Below are positions 37,701 through 49,268 of a stretch of DNA of 64,000 bases, in pieces. The stretch comes from Limimaricola cinnabarinus (GTDB taxonomy: Bacteria; Pseudomonadota; Alphaproteobacteria; Rhodobacterales; Rhodobacteraceae): positions 1-64,000 of the forward strand of contig NZ_KZ304965.1 in the NCBI RefSeq assembly GCF_002723615.1, given 5' to 3'. The notes under the pieces were generated by a model that saw nothing but the letters and a program-made list of their open reading frames with translations, made no database searches and was not told the DNA's origin. The translations under genes were made by a program, and so were the position numbers. Each line of letters opens with the position of its first letter. Within the stretch, counting starts at the first letter, position 1.

Positions 37701-38229
37701 CCGCTTCACCGAGCCGATGCGCATCGCCTCACAGCCCGCCAATGGCCGCGAGGTGCCCAGCGAGAAGGTGCAGGCGCTGCTCGACACGGCCACCCCCGAT
37801 CCCGACCGCAGGGACACCGTCACCCTGCCGGGGCCGACGGGGGAATCGAACCGGCTCTCGGTCGTGCCGCGCGGCACCGTGCTTTGCCTCGGCCCCTCGG
37901 CCGATGAGGCGCAGGCGCAGATGGAGGCGGCGCGCGCCGCCGGCAACGCCGCGATCGGCATCGCGCCGGGGCTGAGCGGCGAAGACACGCTCGACGGCAC
38001 GCTCGACCCGGCGGCGCTGGAGAAGCTCTCGGGCTTCGACGCGGTGGCGCTGCGCGGCGGCGCGGATGCCCTGCGCCCGTTCCGGGCCGCGCTCGCCGCG
38101 CGCGAGGGCAAGCGCATCCTGCTTCTGTCCGAGGAAGACATCGAGATGCGCCTGCATCTCGAACGCCATGTCTGCGTCGACACCACGGCGGCGGGCGGCA
38201 ATGCCAGCCTGCTCGCCAGCGTCGGCTGA
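34753..38229 (+). CDS. putA: Bifunctional proline dehydrogenase / glutamate-semialdehyde dehydrogenase
   Basis: The 1158-residue enzyme oxidises proline to glutamate in two steps with channelled intermediate. The FAD-linked proline dehydrogenase barrel occupies about 130-480 (MVRLVKGAYWD, ATHNAHSV). The P5C dehydrogenase domain lies at about 530-1000 with SPWNFPLAIFTGQ, AETGGLNAMIVD and the catalytic Cys in SAGQRCSALR. A C-terminal ALDH-like domain without catalytic residues follows, as in long PutA proteins. There is no N-terminal ribbon-helix-helix, so it is not its own repressor; putR fills that role. The ATG at 34753 follows AAGGGGG; an ATG at 34720 is the alternative. Confidence 0.94.
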   Translation: MSELDDLRHRIRADHRRDEPAVLADLMARDPISPETRAAATRRGTALVQAIRNDTRPGIMEAFLAEYGLSTREGIALMCLAEALLRVPDAKTIDALIDDKITPSDWSAHLGKAASPLVNASTWALMLTGKVLDEKGEGLGLVLRRAIKRLGEPVIRAATYAAMREMGKTFVLGRDIDEAIKRSHGPMQKGVTYSYDMLGEAALTARDAAGFMKSYENAIARISKEATAADIRDNPGISVKLSALHPRYEEAQRERVMEELVPRLTKLARAAKAGNMGLNIDAEEAERLDISLDIIEAVLSDPELAGWDGFGVVVQAFGRRVGGVIDWLYALSEKLDRKIMVRLVKGAYWDTEIKRAQVEGLPDFPVFTEKAATDVAWLSCAKRLLGMTDRIYPQFATHNAHSVAAVMEMAGERRDFEFQRLHGMGEALHDKQMDLSQTRLRIYAPVGAHRDLLAYLVRRLLENGANSSFVNQIVDEGVPAEVVAADPFEKLGGPRPEELRDPRALFQPERKNSKGWDLTALDQIEEFDAGRAAFKSATWRSEPILATEEPAEGDEVLPVTNPADPSDVVGEVVMSSKADVESAIAHARRWQAPASTRGATLRRAADLFEENAHEFFALTAREAGKTPKDAVAELREAVDFLRYYAARGEELKDPARGTFACISPWNFPLAIFTGQVAAALAAGNAVLAKPAESTPLTAALGVRLLHEAGVPRDALQLLPGAGKVVGAAITSDPRIAGVCFTGSTETAIGIDRAMAANMDPTAPLIAETGGLNAMIVDSTALPEQAVRDIVVSAFQSAGQRCSALRMLYLQEDIADRFLEMLKGAAEEMGIGDPWSHSTDVGPVIDARAEKGIVEHVEKARAEGRLMWQLATPEKGFYVGPALIKLGGIEELEREIFGPVLHVATFKSTEIDDVIDAVNATGYGLTFGLHTRIDDRVEHVTRRVHVGNLYVNRNQIGAIVGSQPFGGEGLSGTGPKAGGPNYVARFTEPMRIASQPANGREVPSEKVQALLDTATPDPDRRDTVTLPGPTGESNRLSVVPRGTVLCLGPSADEAQAQMEAARAAGNAAIGIAPGLSGEDTLDGTLDPAALEKLSGFDAVALRGGADALRPFRAALAAREGKRILLLSEEDIEMRLHLERHVCVDTTAAGGNASLLASVG

Positions 38230-38238
38230 TCCGAATGT

Positions 38239-38256
38239 CGGGGCCTTGAGGCCCCG
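38239..38256 (+). terminator. GC-rich hairpin just after putA
   Basis: CGGGGCC-TTGA-GGCCCCG forms a perfect 7-bp stem with a 4-nt loop, 9 bases after the putA stop. There is no T-tract, so it probably protects or pauses the transcript ahead of the stronger terminator downstream. Confidence 0.4.
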
Positions 38257-38310
38257 GCCGATGCGCTGCCGAAATGTCGGAGCAGGCGTATTTGAAGAAA
38301 GATGAAAGGG

Positions 38311-38349
38311 AACGGCGTCGCGCGGATGGGTGACGCCGTTTCTTCTTTT
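38311..38349 (+). terminator. Rho-independent terminator of putA
   Basis: AACGGCGTC (38311-38319) pairs perfectly with GACGCCGTT (38332-38340), followed directly by TCTTCTTTT. It ends the putA transcript before the next gene, whose own promoter should lie in 38350-38463. Confidence 0.8.
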
Positions 38350-38463
38350 CGGCCGTCCGGGTGATGGCGTCACGGCGAAGTGTCGCCTGCCCCGCAAAAA
38401 CAGGGACCGCGTTCCGCCCGATCGGGGCTAAGCTTTCATCGTCATTAGCCAGGGGAGGGGCGC

Positions 38464-41400
38464 ATGACGATGCAGATGTCGCTCGACGACAAGTACACGG
38501 CCGAAACCGGCCACGTCTTTCTGACCGGTATCCAGGCGCTGGTGCGCCTGCCGATGACCCAGATGCGGCGCGACCGCGCCGCCGGGCTCGACACCGGCAC
38601 ATTCATCTCGGGATATCGCGGCTCGCCCTTGGGCGGCTACGACCAGCAGCTGATGGCCGCGAAGAAGCATCTCGACCCGCTCGACATCCGCTTCCAGCCG
38701 GGCGTCAACGAGGATCTCGCCGCCACCGCCGTCTGGGGCAGCCAGCAGCTCGCCCTGTCCGAAGGCGCGAGGAAGGACGGCGTGCTCGGCCTGTGGTACG
38801 GCAAGGGGCCGGGCGTCGATCGCTCGGGCGACGTGCTCAAGCACGCCAACGCCGCCGGCACTGCGCCGCATGGCGGCGTGCTGGCTTTCGCCGGTGACGA
38901 CCACACCTGCAAGTCGTCCTCGATCCCGCACCAGTCCGACCACGCCTTCATCTCGGCCCTGATGCCGATGCTCTATCCCAGCTCCGTGCACGAGTTTCTT
39001 GAGTTGGGCCTGCTCGGCATTGCCATGTCGCGCTATTCGGGCTGCTGGGTCGGCTACAAGGTGATCTCCGAGACGGTCGAAACCTCGACCGTCGTCGATC
39101 TCGGGCAGGAGCGGCGGCAGTTCCTTCTGCCCACCGATTTCGACATGCCCGAGGGCGGCCTCAACCTGCGCTGGCCCGACGCGCCGCTGGTGCAGGACGA
39201 GCGGCTGCAGGAGCACAAGGGCTTCGCGGCGCTGGCCTTCGCCCGCGCCAACCGGGTCGATCAGGTGACCATCGACACGCCCGATGCCCGCTTCGGCATC
39301 GTCGCCTCGGGCAAGGCCTATGAGGACGTGCGCCAGGCCCTGGCCGAGATGGGGCTCGGGCCGGACGAGTGGAAGGCGATCGGGCTCAGGCTCTACAAGG
39401 TGCGCATGCCCTGGCCGCTGGAGCCGGAGGGCATCCGCCACTTCTCCGAGGGGCTCGAAGAGGTGCTGATCGTCGAGGAGCGCCGCGAGATCATCGAGAA
39501 CCAGATCAAGCAGCAGCTCTTCAACTGGCGCGCCGACGTGCGGCCGCGGATCATCGGCAAGCATGACGAGAAGGACCGCCCCTTCCTGTCGCTGAGCCAA
39601 GGCCTCACCGTCGGCTCGGTCGGCCGCGCCATCGCCGACCGTCTCCTGCATATCGACCTGCCCGAGGGGCTGCACGACCGGATCGAATCCGAGCTGCGCC
39701 GGCTTGAGGCCGGCCATGCGCGCGGACAGACGCACGAGGCACCGATCACCCGCCTGCCGCATTACTGCCCGGGCTGCCCGCACAACACCTCGACCAAGGT
39801 GCCCGAGGGCTCCAAGGCCATGGCCGGCATCGGCTGCCACTACATGGTGCAGTGGATGGACCGCAACACCGAGACCTTCACCCATATGGGCGCCGAGGGC
39901 GTGCCGTGGTCCTCGATCGGGCTTTTCACCGACGAGAAGCACCGCTTCGTCAATCTCGGCGACGGCACTTTCTTCCATTCCGGCCATCTCGCGATCCGCC
40001 AGTCGGTCGCGGCCAAGGCCAACATCACCTACAAGATCCTCTACAACGACGCGGTCGCCATGACCGGCGGCCAGAAGGTCGACGGGCCGCTCTCGCCCGA
40101 GCAGGTGACCCATCAGGTCAAGCATGAGGGCGTGGCCAAGATCGTGCTGCTCTCGGACCACCCCGAGAACTACTCGACCTCCGAGCTGGCGCCCGGCACC
40201 GAGATCCGCCACCGCGACGAGCTCGACGCGGTGATGAAGGAGCTGCGCGAGATCTCCGGCGTGACCATCATGGTCTATGTCCAGACCTGCGCCGCCGAGC
40301 TGCGCCGCCGCCGCAAGCGCGGCAAGGCCGACGATCCGGACATGCGGGTGCATATCGACCCCGCGGTCTGCGAGGGCTGCGGCGACTGCTCGGTGCAGTC
40401 CAACTGCATCGCGGTCGAGCCCTTGGAAACCGAGCTGGGCCGCAAGCGCCAGATCAACCAGTCGGCCTGCAACAAGGATTTTTCCTGCCTCAAGGGCTTC
40501 TGCCCCTCCTTCGTGACGCTGCGCGGCGCCAAGCCGCACAAGCGCCCGGCGGCCGAAGGCCCCGACGTCTCGATGCTGCCCGAACCCGCGCTGCCCGAGA
40601 TCGACAGGCCCTGGAACGTCGCCGTCACCGGGGTGGGGGGCACCGGCGTGCTGACCATCGGCGCGCTTCTGGGCGTCGCGGCGCATATGGAGGGGCTCTC
40701 GCCGATGATCCTCGACATGGCCGGTCTCGCGCAGAAGGGCGGCGCGGTGCTCAGCCACATCCGCATCTCGACCCATGAGCGGCCCGCGACCGCGCCGCGC
40801 ATCGCCACCGGCACCGCCGACCTGCTGCTCGCCGCCGACAGCGTGGTGGCCGCCTCGAAGGACGGCGTGACGCTGTGCGACCCCGAGCGGACCCACGCGG
40901 TGATGAGCACCAAGCTCTCGCCCACCTCGGATTTCGTGCGCCAGCGCGATTTCGACTTCCGCTCGGCGGGGGTGATGCGCGCGGTCGAGAAGACGGTCCG
41001 GTCCTCGGAGCATTTCCACGATTTCGCCCATGTCGCGCGCGAGCTCTGCGGCGACGAGATCGCGGTCAACATCATGATGCTGGGCTATGCCTGGCAGCAG
41101 GGCTTCATCCCCGTGGGCCGCGAGGCCATCGCCGAGGCCGTGCGCCTCAACGGCGTGGCGGTGCAATCCAACCTCGACGCCTTCGACTGGGGCCGCGTCA
41201 TGGCCGCCGAACCCGCACGGGTGATCGCCGAGATGGGCGAGGCCGAGGAGGTCCCGCATATCCCGCAGGCGCAGATGTCGCTCGACCAGCTGGTGGCGCA
41301 TCGCACCGGGCACCTGACCGATTACCAGGACGCGAAGCTCGCCCGGCGCTACACCGACCGCGTGGCGCAGGTTCGCGCCGCGGTGGAGGGCCACGCGCAA

Positions 41401-41931
41401 GGCGACAAGATCATTCGCGCCGTGGCGCAGAACTATGCCAAGCTTCTGTCCTACAAGGATGAATACGAGGTGGCGCGGCTCTTTACCCGGCCCGAATTCT
41501 CGGAGAACCTGAAGAAGCAGTTCGACGGCGACTACAGGATCGCCTTCAACCTCGCGCCACCGGGCCTGCCCGGCACCGACGCCGAGGGCCGCCCGAAGAA
41601 GCGCGAGTTCGGGCCCTGGATCCTCAAGGCGTTCGGCCTCTTGGCGCAGGGCAAACGGCTGCGCGGGACGGCGTTCGACGTCTTTGGCCGCAGCGAGGAG
41701 CGCAGGCGGGAGCGGGCGCTGATCGGGGCCTATGAGGCGGATATGGACCTCGCGCTGTCGAAGCTGGGGCAGGGGCGCGACGCCGAGATCCTCAAGCTTC
41801 TGGACCTGCCCGACCAGATCCGCGGCTACGGGCCGGTGAAACTGGCGGCGATGGAGCAGGCGGCGCCCCGGCGCGACGCGCTGCGCGCCGCGATCATGGA
41901 CGATGCGCCGCATCAGCTCGCGGCGGAATAG
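38464..41931 (+). CDS. Fused indolepyruvate (2-oxoacid) ferredoxin oxidoreductase
   Basis: The 1155-residue protein joins the parts of a thiamine-pyrophosphate 2-oxoacid:ferredoxin oxidoreductase. The order is a pyrimidine-binding domain, a TPP domain ([22 protein letters not shown]), a ferredoxin-type Fe-S region ([26 protein letters not shown], about 635-685) and a gamma domain ([13 protein letters not shown], about 720). Its length and order match the large single-chain IorA-IorB proteins of proteobacteria, which decarboxylate aryl or branched 2-oxoacids to acyl-CoA. Standing 11 bases before the isovaleryl-CoA dehydrogenase gene, it may turn the leucine 2-oxoacid into isovaleryl-CoA, which is an inference. 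Confidence 0.9.
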   Translation: MTMQMSLDDKYTAETGHVFLTGIQALVRLPMTQMRRDRAAGLDTGTFISGYRGSPLGGYDQQLMAAKKHLDPLDIRFQPGVNEDLAATAVWGSQQLALSEGARKDGVLGLWYGKGPGVDRSGDVLKHANAAGTAPHGGVLAFAGDDHTCKSSSIPHQSDHAFISALMPMLYPSSVHEFLELGLLGIAMSRYSGCWVGYKVISETVETSTVVDLGQERRQFLLPTDFDMPEGGLNLRWPDAPLVQDERLQEHKGFAALAFARANRVDQVTIDTPDARFGIVASGKAYEDVRQALAEMGLGPDEWKAIGLRLYKVRMPWPLEPEGIRHFSEGLEEVLIVEERREIIENQIKQQLFNWRADVRPRIIGKHDEKDRPFLSLSQGLTVGSVGRAIADRLLHIDLPEGLHDRIESELRRLEAGHARGQTHEAPITRLPHYCPGCPHNTSTKVPEGSKAMAGIGCHYMVQWMDRNTETFTHMGAEGVPWSSIGLFTDEKHRFVNLGDGTFFHSGHLAIRQSVAAKANITYKILYNDAVAMTGGQKVDGPLSPEQVTHQVKHEGVAKIVLLSDHPENYSTSELAPGTEIRHRDELDAVMKELREISGVTIMVYVQTCAAELRRRRKRGKADDPDMRVHIDPAVCEGCGDCSVQSNCIAVEPLETELGRKRQINQSACNKDFSCLKGFCPSFVTLRGAKPHKRPAAEGPDVSMLPEPALPEIDRPWNVAVTGVGGTGVLTIGALLGVAAHMEGLSPMILDMAGLAQKGGAVLSHIRISTHERPATAPRIATGTADLLLAADSVVAASKDGVTLCDPERTHAVMSTKLSPTSDFVRQRDFDFRSAGVMRAVEKTVRSSEHFHDFAHVARELCGDEIAVNIMMLGYAWQQGFIPVGREAIAEAVRLNGVAVQSNLDAFDWGRVMAAEPARVIAEMGEAEEVPHIPQAQMSLDQLVAHRTGHLTDYQDAKLARRYTDRVAQVRAAVEGHAQGDKIIRAVAQNYAKLLSYKDEYEVARLFTRPEFSENLKKQFDGDYRIAFNLAPPGLPGTDAEGRPKKREFGPWILKAFGLLAQGKRLRGTAFDVFGRSEERRRERALIGAYEADMDLALSKLGQGRDAEILKLLDLPDQIRGYGPVKLAAMEQAAPRRDALRAAIMDDAPHQLAAE

Positions 41932-41941
41932 GGAGAGGGCG

Positions 41942-43104
41942 ATGTTCGATCACGCGATGAAGTTCGATCTGGGCGAGGATGGCGAGGCGCTGCGCGAGAC
42001 GGTGCATCGCTGGGCGCAGGAGCGGCTGAAGCCCCGCGCCGCCGAGATCGACAAGTCCAACCTGTTTCCCGCCGATCTGTGGCGGGAGATGGGCGATCTG
42101 GGCCTTCTGGGCATCACCGTGCCCGAGGAATATGGCGGCGCGGGCATGGGCTATCTCGCCCATGTCGTCGCGGTCGAGGAGATCGCGCGGGCGAGCGCGA
42201 GCGTCTCGCTCAGCTACGGGGCCCATTCCAACCTCTGCGTCAACCAGATCCGGCTCAACGGCAGTGACGCGCAAAAGGCGAAATACCTGCCCAAGCTGGT
42301 TTCGGGCGAGCATGTCGGCGCGCTCGCCATGTCCGAGGCGGGGGCGGGCTCCGACGTGGTCTCGATGAGCCTGCGCGCCGATCGCGTCGATGGCGGCTGG
42401 AAGCTCAACGGCACCAAGTACTGGATCACCAACGGCCCCGACGCCGAGACGCTGGTGGTCTATGCCAAGACCGACCCGGAGGCCGGCTCCAAGGGCATCA
42501 CCGCCTTCATCGTCGAGCGCGGCATGGATGGCTTCTCGACCTCCGAGCATTTCGACAAGCTCGGCATGCGCGGCTCCAACACCGCCGAGCTGGTGTTCGA
42601 GAATGTCGAGGTCCCCGAGGAGAACGTGCTGGGCGAGGTCGGGCGCGGCGTCGCCGTGCTGATGTCGGGGCTCGATTACGAGCGCGTGGTGCTGTCGGGC
42701 ATCGGCACCGGCATCATGGCCGCCTGCCTCGACGAGATCATGCCCTACCTCGCCGAGCGCAAGCAGTTCGGGCGTCCGATCGGGGACTTCCAGCTGATGC
42801 AGGGCAAGATCGCCGACATCTACACCAAGCTCGGCTCGGCCCGCGCCTATGTCTACGCCGTGGCCCGCGCCTGCGACGAGGGCCGCGTGACCCGCGCCGA
42901 CGCCGCGGCCTGCGTGCTCTACGCCTCCGAGGAGGCGATGGTGGTCGCGCATCAGGCGGTGCAGGCGATGGGCGGCACCGGCTTCATGAACGAAAGCGCG
43001 GTGGCCCGGATCTTCCGCGACGCCAAGCTGATGGAGATCGGCGCGGGCACCTCCGAGATCCGCCGCATGCTGATCGGGCGCGAGATGATGGGGAAGATGC
43101 GCTG

Positions 43105-43105
<1 letters not shown>
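41942..43105 (+). CDS. ivd: Isovaleryl-CoA dehydrogenase
   Basis: The 387-residue acyl-CoA dehydrogenase has [43 protein letters not shown] and the C-terminal [15 protein letters not shown]. The catalytic Glu position is the isovaleryl-type one, in helix G (LDYERVVL), not the C-terminal one. It makes 3-methylcrotonyl-CoA, the substrate of the carboxylase encoded next. The start at 41942 follows GGGAGAGG. Its stop overlaps the next start (TGATG). Confidence 0.92.
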
Positions 43106-44712
<1,607 letters not shown>

Positions 44713-44719
44713 GGCGGGC

Positions 44720-45130
44720 ATGGTGACGATGGAGGACTTGAAGGCGCGCTACCCCGGTCTCGAAAGCTTCCGCTTCGGCGACGGGCCGGAGATGAGCGCC
44801 GAGCTGATCGCGCTGGTGCGATCGGGGGCCAAGACCGCGACCTGCGGCGCGCTGCGCGACATCAAAGCGGGCGAGCCGATGCCGGTGGTCGGTCGCCGCG
44901 ACGTGGCGCTGAACTGGGACGGCAGCCCGGCGCTGATGATCGAGACGACCGAAGTCACGCAGCGCCGCTTTTGCGACATGGATGCCGATTTCGCGCTGGC
45001 CGAGGGCGAGAACGAGACGCTGGAAGGCTGGCAGGCGGACCACCGCCGCTACTTCGAGCGCAACGGGGGCTGGGAGCCCGAGATGATGCTGGTCTGCGAG
45101 AGATTCCGGCTGGTGGAGGATTTCGCCTGA
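44720..45130 (+). CDS. ASCH-domain protein
   Basis: The 136-residue protein is a compact ASCH domain (SFRFGDGPEMSAELIALVRSG then KTATCGA, MPVVGRRDVALNWDG, GWEPEMMLVCERF). ASCH domains resemble the PUA RNA-binding fold; some act on nucleosides or RNA, but most are uncharacterised. It starts 8 bases after mccB and its stop overlaps the mccA start, so it is translated in the middle of the carboxylase operon, where it has no obvious catalytic job. Confidence 0.85.
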   Translation: MVTMEDLKARYPGLESFRFGDGPEMSAELIALVRSGAKTATCGALRDIKAGEPMPVVGRRDVALNWDGSPALMIETTEVTQRRFCDMDADFALAEGENETLEGWQADHRRYFERNGGWEPEMMLVCERFRLVEDFA

Positions 45131-47118
45131 TGTTCGACAAGATCCTGATCGCGAACCGCGGCGAGATCGCCGCGCGGGTCATCACCACCGCCCGCCGGAT
45201 GGGGCTGAAGACGGTCGCCGTGCATTCGGACGCGGATGCGGAGGCGGTGCATGTGCGGCTCGCCGACGAGGCGGTGTGCATCGGCCCGGCGCCGGTGGGC
45301 GAAAGCTACCTGAGAACCGAGGCCATCATCGAGGCCGCGCGCGCCACCGGGGCGGGCGCGATTCATCCGGGCTACGGCTTTCTCTCCGAGAACCCCGATT
45401 TCGTCGAGGCGGTCGAGGCGGCGGGGCTGGTCTTCATGGGCCCGCCCGCGAGCGCCATCCGCGCCATGGGCCTCAAGGACGCCGCCAAGACGCGGATGGA
45501 GGAGGCCGGGGTGCCGGTTGTGCCCGGCTATCACGGCGAGGGGCAGGACGCGGACCTGCTGGCCGAGGAGGCCGGGCGCATCGGCTACCCGGTGCTGATC
45601 AAGGCCCGCGCGGGCGGCGGTGGCAAGGGGATGCGGCTCGTCGAGCGGGCCGAGGATTTCGCCGACGCGCTGACGGGCGCGCAGGCCGAGGGGCTGGCCA
45701 GCTTCGGCGACGCCGCCGTTCTGGTCGAGAAATACGTCACCTCGCCGCGCCACGTGGAAATCCAGGTCTTCGCCGACAGCCACGGCAACGTCGTTCACCT
45801 GTTCGAGCGCGACTGCTCGCTGCAGCGGCGGCACCAGAAGGTGATCGAGGAGGCCCCCGCGCCGGGCATGCCCGAACATGTCCGCGCCGCGATGGGTGCG
45901 GCCGCCGTCGAGGCGGCGCGCGCCATCGGCTATGTCGGCGCGGGCACGGTGGAGTTCATCGCCGACGGCGCGCAAGGCCTGCGCGAGGACGGGTTCTGGT
46001 TCATGGAAATGAACACCCGCCTGCAGGTCGAGCATCCCGTGACCGAGGCGATCACCGGGCTCGACCTCGTCGAGTGGCAGATCCGCGTCGCGCGCGGCGA
46101 GGAACTGCCGCTGGCGCAGGACGAGCTGCGCATCGACGGCCACGCCTTCGAGGCGCGGCTCTATGCCGAGGATGCCGAGCGCGGCTTCCTGCCCGCGACG
46201 GGTCGGCTGGAGCGGCTGCGTTTTCCTGAGGCCGCGCGCTTCGAGCTGGGCGCGCTGCGTGTCGATGCGGGCGTGGTCGAGGGCGACGAGATCACCCCGC
46301 ATTACGACCCGATGATCGCCAAGGTGATCGCGCATGGTGCCACGCGAGAGGAGGCGATGGCGCGACTCTCGGGCGCGCTGGAGGCCACGCAGGTCGGCGG
46401 CACGGTGACCAATCTCGGCTTTCTCGCAGCATTGCTGCGGCACGAGGGTTTCAGGGCGGGCGAGGTCGACACCGGCCTGATCGGCCGCGATCTCGACGCG
46501 CTGACCGCGAAGCCTGCGATGCCCGGCCACGTGCCGGTGCTGGCCGCGCTGGTGGCCTCCGGCCTCGACCACCCGCCCATGGGCGAGGGGCCGTGGGACG
46601 CGCTCAGGGGGTTTCGCCACTGGGGCCCATCCGAGATCCACGTGGCGCTGGAGCACGAGGGCGAGACGCTCGACGTGGCGCTTTTGCGCGACGGGCCGGG
46701 AAGCTGGCACCGCGAGGGGACAGAGACGGGCGTTTCACGTGACACCAAGGGGCTCGAGGTGACGGTCGCGGGCCGCCGGTTCCGGGCCGAGGCGGCGCGG
46801 CACGGCCAGACGGTCACCGTCTGGGACGCGGGCCGGGCCTGGGTCTTCGCCATCCCCGATCCGCTGGCCGCGGCAGAGGCCGCGGGGGCGGGCGGCAACG
46901 CCATCGCAGCACCGATGCCGGGGCTGGTGAAGCGGATGCGGGCCGAGGCCGGGCAGGCGGTCGAGAAGGGCCAGCCGCTCGCCATCCTCGAGGCGATGAA
47001 GATGGAGCACACCCTGACCGCGCCGCGCGACGGGGTGGTGGCCGAGATCCTCGCGCAGGAGGGATCGCAGGTCGCGGATGGCGACCTGCTGCTGACGCTG
47101 GAGCCGGAAGATGAGTGA
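45130..47118 (+). CDS. mccA: 3-methylcrotonyl-CoA carboxylase, biotin-containing (alpha) subunit
   Basis: The 662-residue protein has a biotin carboxylase domain (FDKILIANRGEIAARV; ARAGGGGKGMRLV; FMEMNTRLQVEHPVTE) at residues 1-450 and a C-terminal biotin-carrier domain with the biotinylated lysine near 624 (EAMKMEH). It works with MccB on leucine-derived methylcrotonyl-CoA. The start overlaps the ASCH gene stop. Confidence 0.93.
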   Translation: MFDKILIANRGEIAARVITTARRMGLKTVAVHSDADAEAVHVRLADEAVCIGPAPVGESYLRTEAIIEAARATGAGAIHPGYGFLSENPDFVEAVEAAGLVFMGPPASAIRAMGLKDAAKTRMEEAGVPVVPGYHGEGQDADLLAEEAGRIGYPVLIKARAGGGGKGMRLVERAEDFADALTGAQAEGLASFGDAAVLVEKYVTSPRHVEIQVFADSHGNVVHLFERDCSLQRRHQKVIEEAPAPGMPEHVRAAMGAAAVEAARAIGYVGAGTVEFIADGAQGLREDGFWFMEMNTRLQVEHPVTEAITGLDLVEWQIRVARGEELPLAQDELRIDGHAFEARLYAEDAERGFLPATGRLERLRFPEAARFELGALRVDAGVVEGDEITPHYDPMIAKVIAHGATREEAMARLSGALEATQVGGTVTNLGFLAALLRHEGFRAGEVDTGLIGRDLDALTAKPAMPGHVPVLAALVASGLDHPPMGEGPWDALRGFRHWGPSEIHVALEHEGETLDVALLRDGPGSWHREGTETGVSRDTKGLEVTVAGRRFRAEAARHGQTVTVWDAGRAWVFAIPDPLAAAEAAGAGGNAIAAPMPGLVKRMRAEAGQAVEKGQPLAILEAMKMEHTLTAPRDGVVAEILAQEGSQVADGDLLLTLEPEDE

Positions 47119-47962
47119 ACGCGCCGAGATCGTCGAGGTCGGCCCCCGCGACGGGCTGCAGAACGAGGGCCGGATCATCCCGACCGAGGCCAAGATCGAG
47201 CTGGTCGACCGGCTCTCGGCCTGCGGTTTCACCCGGATCGAGGTGACCAGCTTCGTCAACCCCAAGCGGGTGCCGCAGATGGCCGACGGCGCGCAGGTGC
47301 TGGCCGGGATCGCGCGCGACCCGTCCATCCGCTACGCGGCGTTGACGCCGAACCTGAGGGGCTTTGAGGGCGCGCGCGAGGCCGGGGCCGAGGAGGTCGC
47401 GATCTTCGCCTCGGCCTCCGAGGGGTTCAGCCAGGCCAATATCGGCTGCTCCATCGCCGAGAGCATGGAGCGCTTCGCCCCCGTCATGGAGGCCGCGACA
47501 TCCGCCGGGCTGCCGGTGCGCGGCTATGTCTCCTGCGTGACGCATTGCCCCTATGACGGCGCGGTCGCCCCCGATGCGGTGGCCGATGTCGCGGCGCGGC
47601 TGGTGGAGATGGGCTGCTACGAGATCAGCCTTGGCGAAACGCTGGGCCGGGCGCTGCCCGAGGAGACGGGCGCGATGCTCGACGCCGTGCTCGGCCGCGT
47701 GCCCGCCGACAGGCTCGCCGGGCATTTCCACGACACCTCGGGCCGCGCGCTCGACAACGTCGCCGTCTGCCTCGAACGGGGGCTGCGGGTGTTCGACGCG
47801 AGCATCGGCGGGCTTGGCGGCTGCCCCTTCGCGCCGGGTGCGGCGGGCAACGTCGCGACCGAAGGGCTGGCCCTGATGCTGGAGGCGCGCGGCTACGAGA
47901 CCGGGTTGGACGCAAAACGGCTGGCCGAGACGGCGGCTTTCGCCAAGGAATTGCGCGCATGA
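47111..47962 (+). CDS. Hydroxymethylglutaryl-CoA lyase
   Basis: The 283-residue TIM-barrel lyase cleaves HMG-CoA to acetyl-CoA and acetoacetate, the last step of leucine breakdown. It has VGPRDGLQNE (metal and catalytic Arg-Asp), SFVNPKRVPQMAD, GHFHDTSGRALDN (His-x-His metal ligands) and the C-terminal catalytic-loop region GGLGGCPFAPGAAGNVATE with its cysteine. It overlaps mccA by 8 bases. Confidence 0.94.
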   Translation: MSERAEIVEVGPRDGLQNEGRIIPTEAKIELVDRLSACGFTRIEVTSFVNPKRVPQMADGAQVLAGIARDPSIRYAALTPNLRGFEGAREAGAEEVAIFASASEGFSQANIGCSIAESMERFAPVMEAATSAGLPVRGYVSCVTHCPYDGAVAPDAVADVAARLVEMGCYEISLGETLGRALPEETGAMLDAVLGRVPADRLAGHFHDTSGRALDNVAVCLERGLRVFDASIGGLGGCPFAPGAAGNVATEGLALMLEARGYETGLDAKRLAETAAFAKELRA

Positions 47963-48735
47963 GCTACGAGACGCTGGAGCTGGAGGCCGATGATCGCGGC
48001 GTGCTCACCGTCACGCTGAACGCGCCCGAGCGGCGCAACGCGCTCTCGGCGCGGATGATGGACGAGCTGACGGCGCTGTCGCGGGCCGAAGGGGCAGAGG
48101 CGCGCGCCGTGGTGCTGCGCGGCGCGGGAGAGGTGTTCTGTGCGGGCGGGGACCTCACATGGATGCAGGCGCAGATCCGCGCCGACCGCGAGGGGCGGCG
48201 CGCCGAGGCGCGGCGGCTGGCGGGCATGCTCGACGCGCTCAACACCATGCCCAGCCCGCTGATCGGGCGGGTGCATGGCGGCGCCTATGGCGGTGGCGTC
48301 GGGCTCGCCTGCATCTGCGACGTGGTGGTGGCCGAGGAGGCCACCCGCTTCGGCTTTACCGAGACCAGGCTCGGCATCATTCCCGCGACCATCTCGCCTT
48401 ACGTGCTCGCGCGGATGGGCGAGGGGCAGGCGCGGCAGGTCTTCATGTCGGCGCGGATCTTCGGCGCCGATGAGGCCGTGCGGCTCGGCATCGCGACGCG
48501 GGCCGTGGCGGCGGCCGATCTCGACGCGGCGGTCGAGGCCGAGGTCGCGCCCTATCTGAAGATCGCGCGGGGGGCCGCGGCGCGGGCCAAGGCGCTGGCC
48601 CGCAGCCTCGGCCCCCGCATCGACGAGGCGGTGATCGAGGCCACGATCGACCGGCTGGTCGAGGCTTGGGAAAGCCCCGAGGCCGAGGAGGGGATCGCGG
48701 CTTTCCTGGAGAAACGCCCGGCGCGCTGGTCATGA
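47959..48735 (+). CDS. Enoyl-CoA hydratase, probable methylglutaconyl-CoA hydratase
   Basis: The 258-residue crotonase-family protein has the two oxyanion-hole stretches (RRNALSARMMDELT with GEVFCAGGDLTWM; HGGAYGGGVGLACICD) and Glu in TETRLGIIPATISPYV. Its position between HMG-CoA lyase and a regulator in a leucine operon points to hydration of 3-methylglutaconyl-CoA to HMG-CoA. It overlaps the lyase gene by ATGA. Confidence 0.9.
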   Translation: MSYETLELEADDRGVLTVTLNAPERRNALSARMMDELTALSRAEGAEARAVVLRGAGEVFCAGGDLTWMQAQIRADREGRRAEARRLAGMLDALNTMPSPLIGRVHGGAYGGGVGLACICDVVVAEEATRFGFTETRLGIIPATISPYVLARMGEGQARQVFMSARIFGADEAVRLGIATRAVAAADLDAAVEAEVAPYLKIARGAAARAKALARSLGPRIDEAVIEATIDRLVEAWESPEAEEGIAAFLEKRPARWS

Positions 48736-48797
48736 GCGCCGCGCCCATTGACGCCGCCCCCGCCGGTCGAGAGGATCGCCGCCGGGGATGGGGCGCG

Positions 48798-49268
48798 ATG
48801 GGCGAGACGATCACACTGGACGACACCGACCGGCGGCTCCTGCGGCTCTTGCAGGCCGAGCCCGACCTCACCCTGCGCGAGGTCGGCGAACGGCTCGGCC
48901 TGTCGCACACGCCCTGCTGGCGCAGGCTGGCGCGGATGCGCGAGGCGGGCGTGATCGAGGAGCGGCGGCACATCGTCGATCCCGTCGCCGCGGGATTCGA
49001 GATCACCGTGTTCTGCGCCGTGCGGATGAACGGCCACAGCCGCGAGCACCTCGAGGAATTCGAGGCCGCCGTGGCGGGCATCGCCGAGGTGGTGCAGTGC
49101 TACTCGGTCTCGGGCGATCACGACTACCTGCTGCGGGTGCTCGCGCGCTCCATCCGGCATTACGAGAGCACGGTGAAGAACGCGCTGGTGCAGCTGCCGC
49201 ATGTGCTCTCGATCTCCACCAGCGTGACGCTGCGCGAGATCAAGAACACCACCGACGTGCCGCTCTAG
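48798..49268 (+). CDS. Lrp/AsnC-family regulator
   Basis: The 156-residue protein has an Lrp helix-turn-helix (LLRLLQAEPDLTLREV, LGLSHTPCWRRLARM) and an RAM ligand domain (YSVSGDHDYLLRVLARS). A longer start at 48732 would overlap the hydratase stop and add 22 poorly conserved-looking residues; the ATG at 48798 gives the normal length. Being co-directional with the leucine operon, it may sense leucine or a related amino acid and control it. Its stop overlaps the convergent egtB stop by four bases. Confidence 0.87.
   Translation: MGETITLDDTDRRLLRLLQAEPDLTLREVGERLGLSHTPCWRRLARMREAGVIEERRHIVDPVAAGFEITVFCAVRMNGHSREHLEEFEAAVAGIAEVVQCYSVSGDHDYLLRVLARSIRHYESTVKNALVQLPHVLSISTSVTLREIKNTTDVPL

Noticed and set aside
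38428-41913. Minus-strand frame of about 1160 codons opposite the ferredoxin oxidoreductase gene
   Set aside because: Shadow of a recognised gene; His/Gly/Asp-rich antisense composition and no domain.
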